Part shown: positions 24,028-36,527 of the stretch, one piece after another
Layout: every line of letters begins with the position of its first letter
Position numbering within the stretch: position 1 is the first letter of the stretch
NCBI RefSeq assembly: GCF_963966145.1
Contig: NC_091046.1
Coordinates: 47,988,001 to 48,052,000 of the forward strand
Direction: 5' to 3'
Origin: Tenebrio molitor
Taxonomy: Eukaryota > Arthropoda > Insecta > Coleoptera > Tenebrionidae
Length of the DNA stretch: 64,000 nucleotides
Made by a program: the position numbers and the translations under genes
Notes under the pieces: model-generated
The model's input: the letters and a program-made list of their open reading frames with translations, nothing else
Database searches by the model: none
What the model was told of the DNA's origin: nothing

Positions 24028-25205
24028 GATAAATAATAAATATAAAAGTTTCGTTGATGACAGTTAATTAAAATAATTATTCTTTTTGCACTATACCTAT
24101 CCAAGTCCAAGAGATTTTGCTCTTCCTTTTGACATATGTACTTCTTTTCAATTTTGTTTCCAGTTAGAATGTTTACGTCTTACGTGTCATTATGTAATGC
24201 AAAAACCTCGACCTAGCACTTCATTAGAAAAGAAAAAATAACAACCAGTTTCCTTACGTGGCAACAATAATTAATTATGTTCGTCATTTGTGGTTGTCAT
24301 TATGTGCAAATGAATGCAGTCAGTGGAACATTCGTTTGTCTCTTATGTTAAATTTTGCGCATTTCCAAATTTGCGAGTCCCTGACCTGGCTGGTTCATTC
24401 CCTGCAGCCCCCAGCCCGCTCCTGCGCCGAGATTGCCCCGCATTACCGCTTAATTGAACTCTTACGTGCCCTTTGTGATTTTTCCGTCGACGAAGAGAGC
24501 CAGAACAAAGGATTTAGACATAATACGAGCGAATGGTATTCCGCTCCGCTCCGAATTCATCGCTGCACGAGTCGAATAAGATTTTATAGTCCAGTTTCCG
24601 ATTATCTGCAGCACATTCCGGGGATGCTTGTACTGCGATCGCTTCTTGCGCCCGGATCGCACTCGATTTGATGGCCCTCCCGTAAAGACCCGGACTGTCT
24701 GGGAGTCCTCCTAAAGTCCGGCTGTAAAATTTTAGTGTCGCCACTCGGATTCGGGAGCGGATCGAACGCCGCCGCCGCCGCCGGAAGACATCCATCAGCC
24801 TCGACAATTTACATTCACTTTGTCCACTCGATCGTGATGGGCTTTTGTTAATGTAATTTTTGCACGTTCCGACGGGACCACAGCGAAGTTCCCGGCAAGT
24901 GGAGCCGAAGATGGACACGCCGTCGTGAATGAATGCAGTGTTGTGGGATGGCGTGTAAAAAGGGATGTCGAGGTCGCGAGCTGCTTTTTGCCGACGTGCA
25001 TCTGCTCGAGATGGTTTTAATTCGAAACAGCAGCTCTACAAGAGCTCACATCCTCGACATGGAAATTTGTTTAATTAATGAGGATGTCGACGCGGTGGCC
25101 TTCCCATTCAGACTTGATAGATGTAGAAGCTTCCGGTGGAGAGGATGCCCACCGCAAAATCGACGAACAATAAAATCCACGATTAAATGCAATACAAACA
25201 GCTGA
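24028..25205. other. Gene-less stretch
   Basis: No exon or repeat is identified. A 137-codon plus-strand frame at 24258-24671 has no recognisable domain and is overlapped by minus-strand frames. Confidence 0.4.
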
Positions 25206-25215
25206 GCTGGTTCTC

Positions 25216-25506
25216 AAAACCGGTTTAAAATCTCACGGTTCAGTTTGAACTGGTAGAAGATGTCTTAAAATAAAATGGTTTTTAAAACATGCTACAAATC
25301 AAACTTCAGTAAATGTATAAAAACTGGGTTTCAAAACCGGTTTAAAGTCGGAGCGGTTTTGAAAACCGTTCATTTTGAACCGGTTCAAACCCACAAACTA
25401 AAAATGCAGCTGTGAAAATTTAATTACGGTCAAATCAAACCGCAGGAGTTGCGGAGATGGTTTTAAAACCGTTTCAGAACTGGCTGTCTGATTTTTTGAA
25501 CCGGTC
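25216..25506. promoter_or_regulatory. Cluster of AACCGGTT-type sites (Grainyhead-like)
   Basis: Three full AACCGGTT palindromes occur at 25216-25227 (AAAACCGGTTTA), 25333-25344 (AAAACCGGTTTA) and 25377-25386 (GAACCGGTTC), with further partial matches near 25362 (AAAACCGTTC), 25465 (TAAAACCGTTTC) and 25498 (GAACCGGTC). AACCGGTT is the known consensus of Grainyhead/LSF-family factors. The cluster lies about 1.4 kb in front of the first visible robo exon. Function as an enhancer is inference; repeated palindromes could also reflect local duplication. Confidence 0.45.
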
Positions 25507-25539
25507 AACCGTCCTCACCTTTTGAAACCCGGATCGCAG

Positions 25540-26887
25540 CGATTGTCGCATTTGTCCGAATCACAATCGCTCACGCGGCTCACACCTGGTGCGGTCGCAT
25601 CAGAGATGTCTTTGTTTTTTGGAATGGTTGGCATTTCTTGGTCGACGCGTTCTCGTCTGTGACGTCACCGTCCGTCCGAAAATAAAACTCCGGCTACCCT
25701 TGTCAAGTCCTGGCCAAATTCCAGCGACGCATTCTGCTGCATCCTCGTATATAGTGGGAGGTCTCGGATTTCTGGGTGGCATTGTCTTTCGCGTGGCTAA
25801 TTTAAATTTTATATTAGCCACGAGAGATGCGTGTATACGTTTTCTGTTAAAAGTACTTATTGGTTTCGCCCGTCGAGTCGTAAACCAACAGCCCACTTCC
25901 ATCCAACGGTGCACTCCTTTATTAAGGCATATCTAATCGTATTACCATAAGCACTCGACATTTCCGTTTTGGGCATCGGACGGAGCTCAAATAGGAGGAT
26001 AAGATATATTTAACAGTGCCATAAACCGAGGCGGTTCTATAATTTTTCATTAAGACGTTGACGCCCAACCATTTTTTTTAACTCGAGTTAACTTTCTAAT
26101 CAATTCAGTGATACTTAAAGTCTTGCCATCCAGAACGTGGCACTGCTGAAGACGACACCATCAAGGCCGCAGAGTTGTCAAAATCTCGTCCAGTTTTTTA
26201 CACCATTTTCGATCATCAGTGAACCGTCATGAAGTCTCATTGATATTTTTTTAAATTGGCAAATTAATTGGGTTTTTTGTTTGCTTGTAAAAAATCATAT
26301 TACTTAATTAAATATCCACTATCTACATAAATGTAACCGAGGCCTTTGATCTTTGCACCGGATTTAGTTTATTTTTTGTTTGATAATCTAGCCATGCTCA
26401 AAAAAAAAAAATTGGGACGATAAAAAAATTAATACATATTGCGATTTCGATTGCTTTATTTTTATTGAATTGTGAAATTAGATAAAACCATTAATCAGAA
26501 TTGTCGAATTTTATATAATTGTATAATTATTATATTCCATCATCAATGATGATCCTAAAATAAACCCGTATGTATTCTAATTAATTGATACATCCAAGAT
26601 CAAAGAAATTGACACATAACATCTCATTCTGAAACAAGACCGGCTCTAGGTGTTCTCTAAAACTATGGAACAAATTTTCTAGTTTCTCTTTCTTAAATTT
26701 TTTTATCAATTCACGTTTTCTGCAACTTGGGGAGTGTTGTCCATCGAGATGCAGCGACATCACCTCCGTCCGCGACACAGGTGCATTTTCAGGAAAGATC
26801 CATACCGATTATTCTTCGCGCGTCACAATATAAGTACATAAAACAAGATTTGGCATTAACAATTTATTTGTGTCTTATTTGTTTCAG
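25540..26887. other. Intron sequence in front of the robo Ig2 exon
   Basis: This stretch ends with a polypyrimidine-rich acceptor (TTTGTTTCAG) at 26887. I recognise no exon in it. A minus-strand frame at 26581-26778 reads like protein in places but has no domain I can name. Confidence 0.5.
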
Positions 26888-29800
26888 TGTTGCGCGACGA
26901 GTTCCGGGTGATGCCGTCGGACACCCGCGTAGCCGCCGGCGAAACGGCCCTGCTGCAATGCGGCGCGCCGCGTGGCCACCCCGAGCCCAGCCTGATGTGG
27001 CGGAAGAACGGCGGCGTAATCGAGGTGGACGGACGGCGGATCCGCATCGTCGACGGCGGCAACCTCATGATCTCGGACGTCCGCCAACACGACGAAGGAC
27101 GCTACCAGTGTGTGGCGCACAACCTGGTGGGCACCAGGGAAACCCCGGCGGTCACGCTGACCGTCCACGGTGAGTCGCAGCAACATCTTGCCGCGACGGT
27201 CGGGCTCGTAGAATTGGCGCGATCGGGGATGAGAGTTTATCCTTTATTCAGGACGGTTTCCAGGACGAGGGCCTTCGACATGGTCGTGCGGCCACGAATT
27301 TTTGAATTATTAAGATGCCGCCTGACTAATTCAAGCGCGGAATTTAATTACTGTGATTATGGCGGCAGATCGGCGTGCATTATTGACGACCTCCGCCGCC
27401 GCTCATCGATTTTATTGCAACAAGTTTTATTTAGGGGCAAAGCTGCTGGACCCTTCTGTGCATTCATTCTGATTTTTTCCACTCTCTTTCCGCACGACAT
27501 TTAAAACTAAAAAAAGACGGAAAAGAGGTCGGTCTTCCGGACGAAATGTGCTGTTACGAAACAAATGAATAAATACAAAACTAATTTATTCCTTTTGAAA
27601 ACGAATGCAAATTTATTTTAACGCGGCCAATCGCGGAATGCCAAGTTAGGTTCAAAAAATTGTGTAACCTCACAAGGACTAAACACAATTCAATTCAAAA
27701 TTATTTTAAAGGTTTTTCAAAAGCTCTCCTGTAAGTTTATTCTCGTCCTGGCGGATGAAGAGACGACCTTTTGAATTTTGAAAAGTCGCCCCCTGTATTT
27801 TTATTTCTCTTCGCGTGCGATTCCATTTAATAATAATCTGGGGCGATTTCCTTCGTATTAAAATTTCCTCGTCGAGCTGAAGTGTTTTCGCACTACTTCC
27901 TGGCATGGTTTTTTGCCGGTCTTTGTGTCGCCCGCGCTCGATTTGCTCTTCGAGCTAAATGAAATTCCTCCGTTTTACATTTTAAATGAAGATACGTTTG
28001 TTTAGAAACGCCACTCCTCCTTGTCGTTGTTTTTATCGGGTCGATTTGCGACTGAAGCCGACAAATCGGGCACCTGAAAAGTCGTCGCAGGTCGATCCCG
28101 GTCCCGAGGGACGTCTCTGTTACTTTTTATTTTTAGTCGGGGCCAGCGCCATCACTCCCCATCAGTGCGGTCCCCGGCGTGGTATTTCACGCGGTGTTTT
28201 CTGTTGCAGTGAAGCCGTTTTTCAATAAGGAACCCCAAGACGTCGTCGCCCTGCTGGGCAAGAGGGTGGTATTTCAGTGCGCTGTCGACGGCGAGCCCGT
28301 CCCCAACGTGCTGTGGCGGCGCGAGGACGGCAAGATGCCCATAGGGCGGGCGCGCATCCTCGACGACAAGTCGCTTCTCATCGAGAACGTCCAGACGTCC
28401 GACGAGGGGATCTACATCTGCGCGGCGGAAAACCTCGTCGGCAGCATCACCGCCAAGGCCTCGCTCGTCGTCACTTGTAAGTCGACGTTCAGGGTGTTTT
28501 TCAAACTCGTCACGTCCCGAAACGAGAACAACGATCTGTCAAAGGGGCCTAATGGAATACAGATGATTATCGGGGGGCCGTTTAATCGGCCCAAAACAAT
28601 GGCTCTTGTCACTCTTAAATCAGTTATCTTGTTAAAAGAGATGGTTTCGTGGCGGCCTCCCGAAATATACACTTCTTGTGTCGTTTGTATTCTGTCGCGG
28701 GGTTGCTTTTTTACCTGTCTAGACAAAATCGCAACCGTACATAATTTATCCCGGACGTGACCCCCGTTTATTGTTATGGTTCGCAACTCTTCTTTCGCAG
28801 CTCCCCCGACCTTCATCGAGAAGCCCCGTGACCAGAAAGTGGGTCTGAACGGTGTCGTCGAGTTCCACTGCTCGGCCAGCGGAAGTCCTCCCCCTTCCGT
28901 CTTCTGGACCAAAGAAGGTTCCCAGCTGTTGATGTTTCCGGACACCTCGTACGGCCACATGCACGTCAACGGCCACGGCACCCTCAGAATCCAGGGGGTG
29001 CAGCGCGAGGACGCCGGGTTCCTCGTCTGTTCGGCTCTGAGCGTGGCGGGGTCGAGCAGCGTGCGCGCCTTCCTCCAGGTATTACCCGTTCGATCAGGGG
29101 GACGGCAGGAGTCAAACTCGTGTTTGCAGGTCACGTCGGTTGCGGATCTGCCGCCCCCGATTATACAAATCGGACCCGCCAATCAAACCCTGCCGCTCCA
29201 CAGCATGGTCACGCTCCACTGCAAAGCGTCGAGTCCCGAGGGCGAACAACCGAAGATTCGCTGGCTCAAGGACGGGAAGGTTTTGCAGCAGGATAGGTTG
29301 CCCGACAGGTACACCATCAGCTCGACAGGGACGCTAGACATAGACGGTGAGTTGCCTGGAACAACGTCCACTTTAGCTCTGCAAGTTGCTCCTCCAGTCT
29401 CACGTCGAAACTGATGGTTGTTGTTGTTGTTTAGATTTGCGTCTCGACGATTCGGGATTGTACACCTGCTCGGCGACGTCCGAGAGCGGTGAGAGCTCCT
29501 GGTCGGCCTCTCTGAGCGTCGTCGAGGGTTCGTCGGCGCTGTTGCACCGGAGTCCCGACCCGTCCACCTTCCCCAAAGCTCCGAGCACCCCGCGCATTCT
29601 GAACGCCACCGAGTCCAGCATCAGCCTCGGATGGGACAGCGACCCCAACGAACCCGGCTTGGTCGGCTACACGGTCGAGTACTGGAGTCCCGACCTCCAG
29701 ACGGGATGGGTGGTGGCCGCCCATCGCGTCTCCAACCACATGGTAGTGCGCGAGTTGAAACCGGACAGTTCTTACATGTTCATAGTGCGCGCGGAAAACG

Positions 29801-31329
29801 CCCACGGACTGTCTCCGGCGAGTCCGGTCTCTGCCATTTCCAGAACTTTGGCCAACTCGCGGTCGGTGTCGGGGTCGGAGTTGGACACTGCGAGGACGGT
29901 GCTCAGCACCAAGCTGGTGGAGTTGCGCGACGCCAAACCCCAAACTAGCAGTTCGGTCAAGTTGACGTGGAGTTTGGCCTCTCCGGATTACGTGGAGGGG
30001 TTGTACATCCGGTTCAGGGAGTTGTCGGGGGGTTCGCACAACTACAACATTCTGACGGTTCTGGACATCCAAACGAAGACTTATACGGTGACCAATTTGA
30101 AGAAGTACACCAAGTACGAGTTCTTCATCTCACCGTTCTATAAGTCGGTGGAGGGGCAACCGTCCAACTCTAGGGTGGCTCAGACTCTGGAAGATGTCCC
30201 GTCTGCTCCTCCCGATGGAGTGACCGCGGGAGTGTTCAACGATACCGCCGGTTGGGTGCGGTGGTCGCCGCCTCCTCCTCAACACCATAACGGTCTCATC
30301 ATCGGCTACAAGATCCAGATCAAAGGGAGCATCGTCAGGTCTTTGACGATGAATGCTTCGACGACGTCGGTGTTGATCAGCAACTTGACAACGGGAGGCT
30401 CTTACAACGCTAGAATAGCCGCTCTGACTCACTCCGGACAAGGTCCCTATTCCAATCCGGTGCCTCTGTTGACGGCTCCCAGAGCCCAGAGCCCGCGAAC
30501 CCTCGGACCTTTCGTCCCTCTGGTCCAGCAGACTTGGTTCGTCGTCCTCCTGGCCCTCTCGATCCTCGCCATCTTGGGCATCGTCGTCGGCCTGGTCTAC
30601 CTGAAGAAGCGCCAGTCGCTGAGCAAACAGCTGGGACATCTGAACGTGCCGGTGGTGAACGCGACCCAGCTCAACGCCAAAGACACTCTCTGGATCGACC
30701 GCGGCTGGCGGCAGACCGACTGCGACAAAGACTCTTCCATTCCGCTCGCCCAGCCCGCGGACTACGCCGAAGTGGACACCCGCAGCTTGTCCACCTTCTA
30801 CAACTGCAAAAAGTCCCCGGAGAACCCGACTCCGTACGCCACCACGATGCTGCTGCCGCCTCCGAACTGGTCCGAATTCATCCCTCCGCCTCCGGACCAC
30901 CCGCCGCCGGAATGCCCCCGCGAGAACCCCCCGGTGCCGCCGCCCCGCGGAGGCAGCAGCTGCGGTAGCGGTTACGCCTGCTACGCTGTTCACATCCCCA
31001 ACCAGTGCTCGAAGATGCCGCAGTACACTCGCGCCGGTTCCTGCGGCAACTGCGACGCTCATTGTTCTCTGGCGAGCGGCAGCTCGGGCAGGAGGTCGAC
31101 CCCGAGGGGTCACTGCCACCCGCCTCATAACTGTGATAATAAAGTGTGGAGCAACCAGCACAGTTGGGAAGACGGCGACGCCGACGTCGAGACCGACAGA
31201 CATTCCTGCTCTAGTAGTCACGACACGACCTGTTCCTGCAGCGAGTCGTCGTGTCTCTACGCCGAGGCGGGGCCCTCGAACAACCCCAGGCCCGTGCCCC
31301 ACTGCCAGATGAAGAGGTGCGTCAAGTAA
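26888..31329 (+). CDS. robo2/3: Roundabout receptor (Robo2/3 type), Ig2 to C-terminus, 5' partial
   Basis: A single-pass receptor for Slit that steers axons and migrating cells. Exons: 26888-27169 (Ig2), 28210-28476 (Ig3), 28801-29078 (Ig4), 29130-29346 and the start of 29435-31329 (Ig5); introns are 1040, 324, 51 and 88 bp, all GT-AG. The last exon also holds three fibronectin type III domains (about 29578-29850, 29875-30195, 30199-30480), a transmembrane segment (WFVVLLALSILAILGIVVGL, from 30535) and a cytoplasmic tail of about 240 residues. The tail shows DYAEVDT (CC0-like, near 30757), TPYATT (CC1-like, near 30830) and a proline-rich NWSEFIPPPPDHPPPE. Family marks include LRDEFRVMPSDTRVAAGE, RIRIVDGGNL, PPPIIQIGPANQTLP and KSVEGQPSNSRVAQTLEDVP, which are nearer insect Robo2/3 than Robo1. 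The first exon starts in codon phase 1 inside the Ig1-Ig2 linker, so upstream exons (signal peptide, Ig1) must exist and are not seen in the window. 978 residues are visible. Confidence 0.95.
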
Positions 31330-32120
31330 TGTGATGCTGAACTCGAGTGCTCGACGATACTTAAAGACATATCTGTGAGCAAGTGTGAACTTGTCCGGTA
31401 CTTGCATATCATAGCGGGGTCCGGTGCGACCCCTGTGTCCTAATACGACGCCTAGTCCAGCCGAATTAGACCTGAACTCGAGACGACACCTAGAAGACTC
31501 CGCTGAGGTTCCGTCTGGCGAGTCTCGACTCGAGACTCCTCCAGTTGCTCGACGACAAAGACGTATACGGTACTCTTCGATCGATTTTAAACCGACTAAT
31601 TTCCCTGGACTATTCGGTTCACTAGTCCTAGTTCTTTTTACATATTTTAGTTACCAGTAAGTCGAATGTGTCTTCCTGTTTTGACTAGCACAAATCCAGG
31701 ACCGCGTCCTGCTTCTCGAATTCGTTCTCGTGTCATATTAGCGACCCAACCGTAGCCCGTAAGTACCATGAGTGTTTTACTTTTGTTACGTTGCTTTTGT
31801 AGATATTGCCAAAGAACTGCCTAGACCTCCGGGTCCCCATTATCCAATACAATCTCAGACTGAATTCCTATACTTCTTTAGCAATACTTATGAACTTGTA
31901 AGTAGGATTTTATATTATTATCGATTGTGATTTAGTCTTAAAGAGTATTTAAACTTGTATATAAGACTTGTGAGCTTGTACATACATTGTTATACCTGTG
32001 GAGACCACGTGGGTATTTGTATCTTTTTGTAGAAAAACGTAAATGTAAGATAAATATTGATGTAGATATTTATTATTTTCCTGTTATTTATAATTGAATA
32101 AACGGTACTTATGCATACCG
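31330..32120 (+). terminator. robo 3' UTR with poly(A) signal
   Basis: The stop codon TAA ends at 31329. AATAAA at 32097-32102 is the first well-placed canonical poly(A) signal, giving a 3' UTR of about 0.78 kb that becomes steadily more AT-rich and carries many TGTA and TTTAT motifs. Short frames in this stretch are not supported as genes. Confidence 0.6.
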
Positions 32121-35100
32121 GCTGTTTTCCTCTCCCTCCACTCTGCGGTTTGACAGGTGAGTTGCGGAGTGAACGGAACCGAATAAAATAATTAGCAAGA
32201 GTGCAACACGTTTAATTTAATTACTCCGTGACGCAAATGGAGCTTACGAGTACACCAGTTGCGTAATTGGTTCTGGTTCTAATGAGCCAATGTCCTCCCG
32301 TGAAGGGAAGCTGGGTGCTTTGTCAGCTCGTGATGACTCATTCCGATCGCCGTATGCATGCGATACTAATAGGCTGTAAACTATTAGCGCTAATGGACGG
32401 CCGTCGATAGTGCCCTGGGGTGCCCCACGCACCACACCGCCAGCAAAATCTGTTTAAACAGCAAATCCGACGGAGTCTCGGGGTGAGACGCCAAACGTTC
32501 GCACCAGCTCGACCTTTGCACACGATCAAGGCGAATTCCTCCTGCAGAAGCGTGAAATTCGCAATTACCCATAAGCGCCTCGAAGAGTAATGCAAGAGAG
32601 CATCGGCGACCTTATATAGCAGTTTGAATTTATTAGTGCAGCCCGCACGTCTGCCTCCATGTTTGCATCTAGATGTATGATCTGTTTACCGTGTTCGTCG
32701 GCTAATTCAATTAAAATAGACCGTCTAAGCGATGCCGCTCCACGGAATTACACATGCAGATTACATAATTTCGTTCGCAAACACGAAATATGTGCAGAGT
32801 GGCCGGCGATAAATTCCGGCCGCTCCTCCAATCACCTCTGAAAAATTGCGCAACGTTGTTTGGCGTTTTTGAAAAGTGGAGGACGCTCGAGGCGCAAGTC
32901 CTGCACCTGGAGACGATGCGGCGCCTGATGGCTTTAATTAAACGTCGACTTCAATGTAGACGCGACACGACGCAGTTTGCATCGTTCATTGGATATTAAC
33001 GAAAGAATCCGGGCCCTTATTACGACGATGAATTCTTGAAATATCGCGCCAATATAGAGCACCTCGATACGCATTCCTCCGGTTAATTTGCCGGAGCAAT
33101 GCGCGGGACTAATCTTTCACCGGCTAATTATGTTATTGGACGCCCACCGGGGCACAACGCGTCGACCTGAACAAAGACGAGGAAAAATACAAAACGAAAT
33201 AGAAGCGAACCTTGACGCGACCCCTGCGCCGTACCACTTGGAGGTTATCGAGTGCACGCGTTTGATCGCTGCAAAATACAAGATGTTCGCTTTGCGAATG
33301 GATTTTTCAAGTGATCGCCGAATTCTCGAAGCTTTTTGGAACGGTCGCGATTACACGTTTTCCAGGGGATGTTGTCGCTTCAAGGCGGATCGTGTTAGCT
33401 TTGCGCGGCATTCTTTATTAAACGGTGGAATTATAGCGACACGGCGGCGGCGGCGGCGGCCCCGCTGTCATTGGTTTTTCTACGAGGACCCGAGAACTTG
33501 AGACTTAAGCTCGTAAGTTGGCCGGATTATTCCGGGGTTTAGAGCGACCGCAACTTCACCGTGTTCCGCAGATTAAATTCCTCGAAAATTCTCCCCTCGA
33601 ATTCGTGTTTCATACACGGATTTAATTAAAAACTTGTGTTTGAGGACGTGTTAGACAACAAGAGAAAAGGGTTCCGACTTCGGAAAGAAACGGCGGAATG
33701 CGGCCTTTGATGCGATCACCGAAACAAAAAATACTTCTGGATCTGATTAGAGGTCTGGGCGTGCATCGACGCACAAATAAAAATGTCTCGCGTCACGAGA
33801 CCCTGCCATTTCTCTCTGTGAAATTTTGTTTCGTCGAGTCAAAATATTTTCGATGTGTTTCGGGTATTCAGAGCGCCATCACGTAATTCCTCGACGCCCG
33901 AATTTAGTCGGAGCGGAGCGGTCCGTTTCATATTCAGAAAGAGTCTCCGCGTCCGCACATGCAGGATAATACCAACTACGGCATAGACTAACAGTATTTA
34001 TGTATCATACCGTGTGCATGTGTACTAACAATGAGGCAATCTCACCCAGACGCACTCGCTTCTGGATACCTTCACGAAGATTACGAGCTTGGCGCCGCTT
34101 ATAAACTAAACTTAACGGCCTCAGGTAGCGTCGAGTTTAGTGTTACGGTCGCTTTCCGTGAATTTTCACGTCGTCCTGCATGACTTTTTCAGTGCGTTCG
34201 GCCTTTATAAAGATGCATATAGATTGCCTCCTTAAGACGAGCCGTGCACGTCTTGTAAAACTTTGATAATTCGTCGTCGGCAAGATCGATTCAATTAGGA
34301 TGAGGCCTCGTTCGTCACGGAAAATGGAGAATAACAGACGAGGATTCGTCTCACGCATTGCGAAGATGAAGTTTTCGCATTATTCACACAAACTCCACTA
34401 CAGTAAACAAGAGAATTCATATTTTTCCGCTTTTAGTGTCGCCGCATCAGTCACAGAACAGGGTGGGGCCCGTCTGGGGTGGCGTTGTCTACAAAAATAA
34501 AAAATCAAAAGTCGAGCGTTCTGGAATGTAAAAGAATTGGGCTCGGAGGAACGGTCTCAGCTGCGAGTCGATGTTGCCCTGAGATAGCGCTCAAGAAACG
34601 ATCCGAGGACTGGAAAGTTGCTAATTGCACGTTGCTGGGTGAAAATGTTTTTTCCTGATTGGCGTGACCGATGATTGATGATGCCGTCGCTCACTCTAAA
34701 CTTCACACAAGAAACATTAGTAATCCCGCGTACGTGTGATAAATTTCGCACAATAGGAGAGTCTCATCCATTCATCAGGATTATCGACTCGGTCGTCCGG
34801 AATTACAAATGCGTTTTTAACAAGAAGAATGGAGTTAATTTTTCACGACTCCTGGCCCGGCCCTGCGCGCATTCGCGTGGGTTTCCGGCCATTAATAAGT
34901 CGCTTTCTATCATTACACCTAAACGATAAAACTTATATCAACAATCTACCTACGGAATGGGGTTTGATTAATGCCGGAGAAATCATTTGTGTGGTCTATT
35001 ATTAGGATTGCGGAATGCTGATTAATAGGTGGCACTGGGGGCGGCTCCCGCTTCGTAAAAGAGCCAGGAGGTTGCGATTCGGTCCGGGAATGCGAAACTG

Positions 35101-35405
35101 TTTTCGGCGCCGCACTGTAGCGTGTCCACGTGGGGCCGGCGCCGGTGCCCACGCACTCCACTTTTTCCAGGTTGTCCACGTGAAAGCGCCATCACTGCCG
35201 GAGCAAATGCATAATCGCCGTAATTAAACTAATGGGGCCTAATCTCTCGCATATCGCTTTAATATGGAGCGGACATGTAGTTTAATGGCGAATAAACGAC
35301 ACGATCAGTGTCCAATGGAACTGGAAACAAATGAAATTTACATAATGTGGGCTGTAAAGCTCCCCACCTCAAACATTACACATCAATAATCGTAATTTTC
35401 TTCAA
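32121..35405. other. Gene-less stretch downstream of robo
   Basis: No exon or mobile element is recognised. A CGG-trinucleotide run occurs near 33443-33460. Open frames up to 137 codons (33088-33501) have no recognisable domain. It could hold regulatory DNA; nothing in the sequence demonstrates that. Confidence 0.45.
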
Positions 35406-36527
35406 CAGTGCATTTTTTTTAACTGTTGCCATAGGGAATTGCATAGTAAAACTTATACCCCCTGTTAACTTTTGTTCTGATGAAAATATTCAAAACATTT
35501 TTGGAACAAAGTTAGAAGATTTTTTAAACTATCGGATAGATATTCAATATCCTAAACTATCAAAAAAGTTGTGAAAAAAATATTTTCTAGCGCACCGTAA
35601 TAATAGTACGTCAAGCGGCCGCCAGAATAGCGTCCCTGTCGGCTCAACCACAGCTCAAACAGCACCTGACCATTTCCACTTTTGACTTTTGTCACTTTCA
35701 TTTAAAAAATAAATGGCGAGATCTTCTCGTGGTTATGATTAAAATAAATAATAAATTAAAATATAAAACCTATTTTTTTTCCCATTCCTACTACGTTTTT
35801 TGTCAAATTATTTACGTTCATTAATTTCAAATTTGAAGAGTAAAATTAGTAAAATAAAACTGTTTGTCGTTGTTCAAACAGAATGTGTTACGTAGTCTTA
35901 TTAATGATTTATTACAAAAATAAAAATTAGCACCAAATCTGCAGTGGATCATAATTCATAAGTTAACAGAGGGTCTAATTTTTACCATACAATTCCCTAT
36001 GGCAACAGTTAAAAAAAAACGCATAAGAGGTCAGCCAGAAACTGTAGAGGAATTAAGGGCAAGAATAACTGAAGCTTGTAATTCCATTACAGTGCGGCAT
36101 TTACAAAACACTCAAAGAAATTTTGAAGATCGCTTGGGACATTGTCTAGCAGTCGAAGGAAAACACTTTGAACAATTCCTTTGATAATTCCTGTTAATTT
36201 GTTGAGTTATTTGTGCGTTAACGTTTTTACGTTTTTTTTTTATACATATAAATAAATGTTCTGCCTTCAGTCAGGTGCTGGTTGAGCCGACAGGGACGCT
36301 ATTCTGGCGGGCGCTCGACGTACTATGATTCCGGTGCGCTAGAAAATATTTTTTTCACAACTTTTTCGACAGTTTAGGATATTGAATTGTAATCTATCCG
36401 ATAGTTAAAAAAATCTTCAAACTTTGTTCCAAAAACGGTTTGAATATTTTCATCAGAACAAAAGTTAACAGGGGGTATAAGTTTTATCATGCAATTCCCT
36501 ATGGCAACAGTTAAAAAAAATGCACTG
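35406..36527. mobile_element. Chimeric inverted-repeat DNA transposon, 1122 bp
   Basis: Inverted arms 35406-35670 and 36270-36527 begin CAGTGCATTTTTTTTAACTG and match with small indels over about 260 bp. A third copy of roughly the terminal 75 bp lies inside (about 35947-36020) in the orientation of the right arm. Immediately after it, about 36024-36184 on the plus strand, is the C-terminal piece of an IS630-Tc1-mariner type transposase (readable: PETVEELRARITEAC, GHCLAVEGKHFEQFL, then stop). No catalytic DDE residues are present, so the element is non-autonomous. A clean target-site duplication is not seen. Confidence 0.8.

Noticed and set aside
24258..24671. 137-codon plus-strand frame
   Set aside because: No domain, no splice sites or start context, and overlapping minus-strand frames of similar length in the same GC-rich patch.
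26581..26778. Protein-like minus-strand frame (CRKRELIKKFKKEKLENLF)
   Set aside because: It looks compositionally like protein but matches no family I know, is only 65 codons, and shows no clear splice partners. It could be an unrecognised repeat fragment.
30130..31407. 425-codon minus-strand open frame antisense to robo
   Set aside because: It lies opposite the GC-rich last robo exon, whose plus-strand product has clear fibronectin and transmembrane segments. The antisense product has no domain and looks like a codon-bias shadow.
33088..33501. 137-codon plus-strand frame containing a CGG run
   Set aside because: Low-complexity arginine-rich end created by the CGG repeat; no domain.
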